Source: LMUY01 sp964246185 (GTDB lineage Bacteria > Pseudomonadota > Alphaproteobacteria > Acetobacterales > Acetobacteraceae). Taken from it: DNA of 16,159 bases. The DNA lies in assembly GCA_964246185.1 (NCBI GenBank), contig CAXTPP010000078.1, forward strand, positions 1-16,159, given 5' to 3'. The notes under the pieces were generated by a model. That model was not told where the DNA came from. It was given only the letters and a program-made list of their open reading frames with translations, and did not search any database. Shown here one piece after another: positions 13,461-16,159 of this stretch. Each line of letters starts with the position of its first letter. Positions within the stretch are counted from its first letter, which is position 1. The position numbers and the translations under genes were made by a program.

Positions 13461-13613
13461 CACCAACGGTCTTTGAGGGTGCCGTCAAGCAAGGCCAGGG
13501 GCTCCGCCTCTGACCTCCGCCAAATGCAGAGCCTTTGGAATCCATTTATATAAAAGGTTTCCAAAGGCCTTCGGCCTTTGGCGGGTCTGGGCAGCGCCCA
13601 GCCTTGCTTTCCC
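13461..13613 (+). repeat. Multi-hairpin intergenic repeat, copy 3 of 3
   Basis: About 153 bp, same orientation as copy 2 and the most diverged. It has caccaacggtctttgagggt, gccgtcaagcaaggcc, ccaggggctccgcctctga (wobble-paired version of the palindrome), ccgccaaatgcagagccttt, an A/T spacer (atttatataaaa), CCAAAGGCCTTCGGCCTTTGG, ctgggcagcgcccag and ccttgctttcc. It lies between the otsB stop and the aceA upstream region, so it may also serve as the 3' end of the otsB operon transcript. Confidence 0.83.
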
Positions 13614-13622
13614 GACGCCAAC

Positions 13623-14348
13623 TCAGCGCGGCAACTTGCTGAAACTCCCGCGGCATTGCTCCAGCCATGCCCGCACCACGCCCGGCGAACCGAACGCCGC
13701 CGGCACGAACAGCCCCGCGCCACCGAGCCGCCGCGCGGCCGCCATCCCGTCCTCGTCGGTCACGTCGTCGCCGATGAACACCGGCAGCCGGCCGGCGAAC
13801 CCGGGCAGCGCCATCACCGCCTCCACCGCCCGGCCCTTGTCCGCGCCCAATGGCCGGACCTCCCACGCCATGTTGGACGCCAGCAGCTGGAAGCTGTCCG
13901 CGTGGGGCAGCAGCAGGCCTGTCACCGCCGCGTGCAGCACCTGCTCGGCTTCCGGCACGGCACGGTAGTGCAGCACGACGCCGCGCGCCTTGCGCTCCAC
14001 CAGCACGCCCGGGTGCGCCAGGGCCAGCGCCTCCGCCGCGACCAGCACCGCCGGCGGCAGGCCCGGCAGGTTGGGCCGCTCCAGCGCCGCACCCGGCGAC
14101 CGCCGCAGCGCGCCGCCGTGCTCGCCCGAGATCACCGGGACCACGCCGGGCAGCAGCGCCTCGATTTGCTGCACCGGGCGGCCGGTGATCACGGCCAGCG
14201 CGCCGTCCAGCTCGCCGCGCAGCCGCGCCAGCGTGTCCGCCAGGCCCGGCGGCACCGTCACGCTGTCCGGGGTGGCGGCGAAGTCCAGCAGCGTGCCGTC
14301 CAAGTCCAGCAGCAGCGCCGCGCGGTCGAACGGCGGCAGCGCGTCCAT
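13623..14348 (-). CDS. otsB: Trehalose-6-phosphate phosphatase (241 aa)
   Basis: A HAD-superfamily phosphatase that removes phosphate from trehalose 6-phosphate in the OtsAB pathway. Seen: motif I LLDLDGTLLDF (Asp15, Asp17), motif II VITGR (about 53-57), the ISGEHGG segment of trehalose-phosphatases (about 73-79), the motif III Lys in LGADKGRAV (Lys171), and motif IV GDDVTDEDG (about 193-201), which is distinctive for OtsB. The length is normal. The ATG at 14348 overlaps the stop of the DUF2155 gene by one base (TGATG). The upstream open frame to 14639 is the shadow of that gene and is rejected. It is last in the five-gene cluster. otsA is not in the window. Confidence 0.93.
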   Translation of the reverse strand: MDALPPFDRAALLLDLDGTLLDFAATPDSVTVPPGLADTLARLRGELDGALAVITGRPVQQIEALLPGVVPVISGEHGGALRRSPGAALERPNLPGLPPAVLVAAEALALAHPGVLVERKARGVVLHYRAVPEAEQVLHAAVTGLLLPHADSFQLLASNMAWEVRPLGADKGRAVEAVMALPGFAGRLPVFIGDDVTDEDGMAAARRLGGAGLFVPAAFGSPGVVRAWLEQCRGSFSKLPR

Positions 14349-14713
14349 CAGTGGCAACCCAGCAGCCGCACGTCGTAGATCGGGTGCTCGAACAGCGACA
14401 CCGCAGGCTCGTTGCTGAACACCCAGCCGTGGAAGCCGGGCACGCCGGGGTGGCTGTCGCGGATGTCCAGGAACGCCGCCGAATCCTGCGCCATATCCGG
14501 CGGGCGCACGGCGCAGGCCCGCAGCGCGATGGACAGCGAGGCGTTCTCCGCCTCCTGCCCGGCCTTCAGCGTGAGCGGCGTGGACTTGGCGCTCACCTTG
14601 TCCAGCACCCGCAGCTCGGCGGTGTCCCGCGCCACCCAATTGTCCGGCAGCGGCACCGGGGGCTGGCCCTGTGCGCGGGCCTGCGCCGCCAGCAGCGCCA
14701 CACCCAGGATCAT
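14348..14713 (-). CDS. DUF2155 domain-containing protein, exported (121 aa)
   Basis: A small alphaproteobacterial protein family of unknown function. After an N-terminal hydrophobic signal-like segment (MILGVALLAAQARAQG, likely cleaved after an Ala-x-Ala) comes the DUF2155 domain: AELRVLDKVSAKSTPLTL, ALRACAVRPPD, DSAAFLDI, FHGWVFSNEPAVSLFEHP and the C-terminal YDVRLLGC. The two Cys (in RACAV and at the end) are conserved in the family and could form a disulfide in the periplasm. The start at 14713 is chosen because it provides the signal peptide; the open frame further upstream overlaps the 66-aa gene. It starts 8 bp after that gene and is translationally coupled to otsB. Confidence 0.88.
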   Translation of the reverse strand: MILGVALLAAQARAQGQPPVPLPDNWVARDTAELRVLDKVSAKSTPLTLKAGQEAENASLSIALRACAVRPPDMAQDSAAFLDIRDSHPGVPGFHGWVFSNEPAVSLFEHPIYDVRLLGCH

Positions 14714-14721
14714 GCCTCGCC

Positions 14722-14922
14722 TCACGCCCGTTTCGGGCTGCGCAGCCCGGCGGCCATGCCGGCCATGATCTGCCGCATCGCCGTCTCGTCCACGCCCATC
14801 AGCACCGCGTCCTCGAAGGCGTCCTGCATCATCTGCGCCAGCTCGGCATGGTTCTCCTCCAGCGTGCGCAGCTTCTCGCGGCAACTCACCGGGGCGCCGT
14901 CCGCGCCAAGCCATGTTGTCAT
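14722..14922 (-). CDS. Small conserved-looking protein of unknown function (66 aa)
   Basis: Not recognised as a named family. The sequence is mostly helical: REKLRTLEENHAELAQMMQDAFEDAVLMG is an amphipathic, acidic stretch, followed by DETAMRQIMAGMAAGL and a basic end. It has no signal peptide or membrane segment. It fits neatly into the operon (10 bp after the mlaD stop, 8 bp before the DUF2155 start), which is the main argument that it is translated. It might pair with a neighbour, but nothing in the sequence shows which. Confidence 0.7.
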   Translation of the reverse strand: MTTWLGADGAPVSCREKLRTLEENHAELAQMMQDAFEDAVLMGVDETAMRQIMAGMAAGLRSPKRA

Positions 14923-14932
14923 TGCCGTGCGG

Positions 14933-15430
14933 TCATTGGGCAGGCGGCTTCAGCCTGTCCATCTGCTTCTGCGCTACCTCGGACAGGTTGCCGACGTTGA
15001 AGATGAACTTGCCCAGCAGGTCCTCGAGGTTCACCGCCGACTGCGTGACGGCGATGGTGCCGCCATCGGGCAGCATCTTGGTGTCCCCGCCGGTCGCCAG
15101 CGAGATGAAGTTGCCGCCCAGCAGCCCCCCGGTGGCGATGGTGGCGCTGCTGTCGGACGACAGCTTGATGTCGGACTGCACGGTGAAGGTCGCCGTCGCC
15201 TGGTAGCTGCGCGGGTCGATCGCCAGCCCTGTCACGCTGCCGACCTTCAGCCCGGCCACCCGCACGTCGGACCCGGTGGCGATGCCGCCCACGTTGTCGA
15301 ACGAGGCGTGCAGCGTGTAGCCGCCCACCTTGCCCCGCCCGGTGCTCGCCACGGCGTAGAACAGGAACCCGGCGGCCATGGCGAGCACCGCCGCCCCGGC
15401 CGCGACCTCGGAGAACGAACGCCGGGCCAT
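14933..15430 (-). CDS. mlaD: MlaD-type MCE-domain lipid-transport protein (165 aa)
   Basis: A periplasm-facing substrate-binding component of the Mla phospholipid transport system, which maintains outer-membrane lipid asymmetry. An N-terminal anchor (VAAGAAVLAMAAGFLFYAV, residues 9-27) is followed by one MCE domain: YTLHASFDNVGGIATGSDVRV, AGLKVGSVTGLAIDP, ATFTV, LSSDSSATIATGGLLGGNFI. The short C-terminal part (VNLEDLLGKFIFNVGNLS) is usual for MlaD. The genes for MlaE, MlaF and MlaC are not in this window, so this copy is separated from them or they lie elsewhere. It starts 1 nt after the NDUFA12-like stop. Confidence 0.92.
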   Translation of the reverse strand: MARRSFSEVAAGAAVLAMAAGFLFYAVASTGRGKVGGYTLHASFDNVGGIATGSDVRVAGLKVGSVTGLAIDPRSYQATATFTVQSDIKLSSDSSATIATGGLLGGNFISLATGGDTKMLPDGGTIAVTQSAVNLEDLLGKFIFNVGNLSEVAQKQMDRLKPPAQ

Positions 15431-15431
15431 C

Positions 15432-15791
15432 CTAGCTGCCCGGGGTCCAGGATTCGTAGTCGCCGGTGGCGGGCGCGCGCTGGCCGCCGCGGTAGTCGCT
15501 GCCGGGCGGACGGTAGCCGGCGGGGGTGCCGGTCAGGTTCGGCTCGTGCGGCTTCTGCCAGGCGCGGCGCACCGTCGTGGGGATCGGCATGTCCGTGGTG
15601 TAGTGCAGCCAGGCGTGCCACTCCGGCGGGATGCTGCTGGCTTCCGGCTCGCCGCGGTACATCACCCAGCGCTTGCGTTCGCGCCCGCCGGACGCGCCCG
15701 CCTTCTTGGCCTCGTAATAGACGTTGCCGGCGGCGTCCCGCCCGACCAGGCGGCCGGTGAGGGCAGTGACGAGGCGCATCATGAGGGTCAT
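15432..15791 (-). CDS. NDUFA12-like NADH:ubiquinone oxidoreductase subunit (119 aa)
   Basis: Homologue of the 17.2-kDa accessory subunit (NDUFA12/B17.2) of respiratory complex I, found in Alphaproteobacteria and mitochondria. It sits on the peripheral arm on the cytoplasmic side. Family marks: TALTGRLVGRDAAGNVYYE at the N-terminus, RKRWVMYRGEPEASSIPPEW, HAWLHYTTDMP and WQKPHEPNLTGTP, AYRPPGS-type GYRPPGS. The start at 15791 was chosen because the family begins close to this position; Met4 and Met5 are alternatives. The longer frame up to 16142 runs into the divergent gene and is rejected. It is first in the operon, with the probable promoter in 15792-15933. Confidence 0.92.
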   Translation of the reverse strand: MTLMMRLVTALTGRLVGRDAAGNVYYEAKKAGASGGRERKRWVMYRGEPEASSIPPEWHAWLHYTTDMPIPTTVRRAWQKPHEPNLTGTPAGYRPPGSDYRGGQRAPATGDYESWTPGS

Positions 15792-15851
15792 GGCGCGGTT
15801 ATAGCAGCGTCCCCCGCCGGGTCCACCGCTGCGACTGGGCATGGGCGCTGT

Positions 15852-15867
15852 CCACAACATTTTGTGG
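15852..15867. promoter_or_regulatory. NrdR-box-like palindrome in the divergent intergenic region
   Basis: ccacaacattttgtgg is a 16-bp perfect inverted repeat with 6-bp arms (ccacaa/ttgtgg) and a 4-base centre. It matches most positions of the NrdR box (acaCwAtATaTwGtgt). NrdR is the repressor of ribonucleotide reductase genes. The site lies 67 bp upstream of the plus-strand gene and 61 bp upstream of the NDUFA12-like start. No second box with the usual spacing was found, so it is a candidate only. Confidence 0.5.
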
Positions 15868-15933
15868 TGATGCGCGCCCGCGCACGCAAAATCCGGCTTC
15901 CCGTCCGGCGCACCGCGCGCTATCGTCGCATCC

Positions 15934-16159
15934 ATGAAAACCGACCGGACCTGGCAGGGCGTGCGGCTGCGGCAGACGGAGGCGGCGCCCGACCCGGACA
16001 GCCCGCCCCGCCTGGTGCGCCTGCCCGCCGCGTGGGACGACGCGGCGGCTGCAGCCCTGTGCGAGCTGGCGCCCGGCCATGCCCGCGTCTCGCTGCCATC
16101 GCTGGCGCAGGGCTGGATCCTGCCGCTGTCCGCCCGCGCCAAGGAGGCCGGCGTCGCGG
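15934..16159 (+). CDS. 5' part of a plus-strand gene, possibly ribonucleotide-reductase-linked (TSCPD-type)
   Basis: An ATG at 15934 opens a frame that runs without a stop to the window edge (75 codons): MKTDRTWQGVRLRQTEAAPD and onward, with RLVRLPAAWDDAAAAALCEL and SLAQGWILPLSARAKEAGV. Codon use is the normal high-GC type. I am not certain of the family. It resembles from memory an Acetobacteraceae protein with a TSCPD domain that accompanies adenosylcobalamin-dependent ribonucleotide reductase, and the NrdR-box-like site upstream agrees with this. The defining domain would lie beyond the edge, so the function is inference only. Confidence 0.6.
   Translation, partial: MKTDRTWQGVRLRQTEAAPDPDSPPRLVRLPAAWDDAAAAALCELAPGHARVSLPSLAQGWILPLSARAKEAGVA

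Noticed and set aside
3981..13613. The three repeats as a CRISPR array
   Set aside because: The copies are kilobases apart, ~150 bp long and internally palindromic. There are no regular spacers and no cas genes.
14351..15760. A 469-aa plus-strand ORF opposite the NDUFA12-mlaD-DUF2155 operon
   Set aside because: The minus strand carries four recognisable or well-spaced genes; the plus-strand reading has no domain and R/P/A-rich composition.
1..16159. tRNA, rRNA or prophage genes
   Set aside because: No cloverleaf-like sequence, rRNA-conserved block, integrase or phage structural gene was recognised on either strand.

Overview
The window is GC-rich bacterial chromosome, most likely from an alphaproteobacterium of the Acetobacteraceae/Rhodospirillales type. 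The basis is a cluster coding for an NDUFA12-like complex I accessory protein, MlaD and a DUF2155 protein (a combination typical of Alphaproteobacteria), a long-form isocitrate lyase, and strong high-GC codon bias. The taxon is inferred from gene content; no rRNA or tRNA gene was seen.

Layout. (1) Positions 1-2869 are a graveyard of insertion sequences. An IS1182-type element with 25-bp terminal inverted repeats (497-2219) lies between the C-terminal halves of two different IS3-type transposases that point away from each other. The left half is frameshifted by a 17-bp tandem duplication, and the IS1182 transposase has an in-frame amber codon. An IS630-type C-terminal remnant follows. (2) Positions 2866-3921 hold an unrecognised minus-strand gene whose stop codon coincides with the IS630 insertion site. 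(3) Positions 4247-8466 hold four minus-strand genes, in transcription order: OxlT-like oxalate/formate-family transporter, MATE exporter, UDP-glucuronate 4-epimerase-like protein, and a small APS-kinase-like P-loop protein. (4) Positions 8538-11334 hold a compact accessory run, in transcription order: GNAT acetyltransferase, YbjJ-like MFS transporter (1 nt apart), a decayed aminoglycoside-phosphotransferase-like gene, and a GFA-family zinc protein. (5) Positions 11641-13299 hold aceA with its own terminator. (6) Positions 13623-15791 hold a tightly packed minus-strand operon: NDUFA12-like gene, mlaD, a 66-aa conserved-looking ORF, DUF2155 gene and otsB. (7) Position 15934 to the edge holds the only intact chromosomal gene on the plus strand, behind a NrdR-box-like palindrome.

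The most interesting non-coding signal is a family of roughly 150-160 bp multi-hairpin repeats with three copies (3981-4138, 11396-11556, 13461-13613). Each has the same order of nested hairpins and each lies between genes. They look like a REP/MITE-type structured element, and the stems are better conserved than the loops.

Functionally, aceA gives the glyoxylate shunt and otsB the last step of trehalose synthesis. The NDUFA12-like gene and mlaD serve respiration and outer-membrane lipid transport. The 4.2-11.3 kb stretch is transport and accessory metabolism with signs of turnover.
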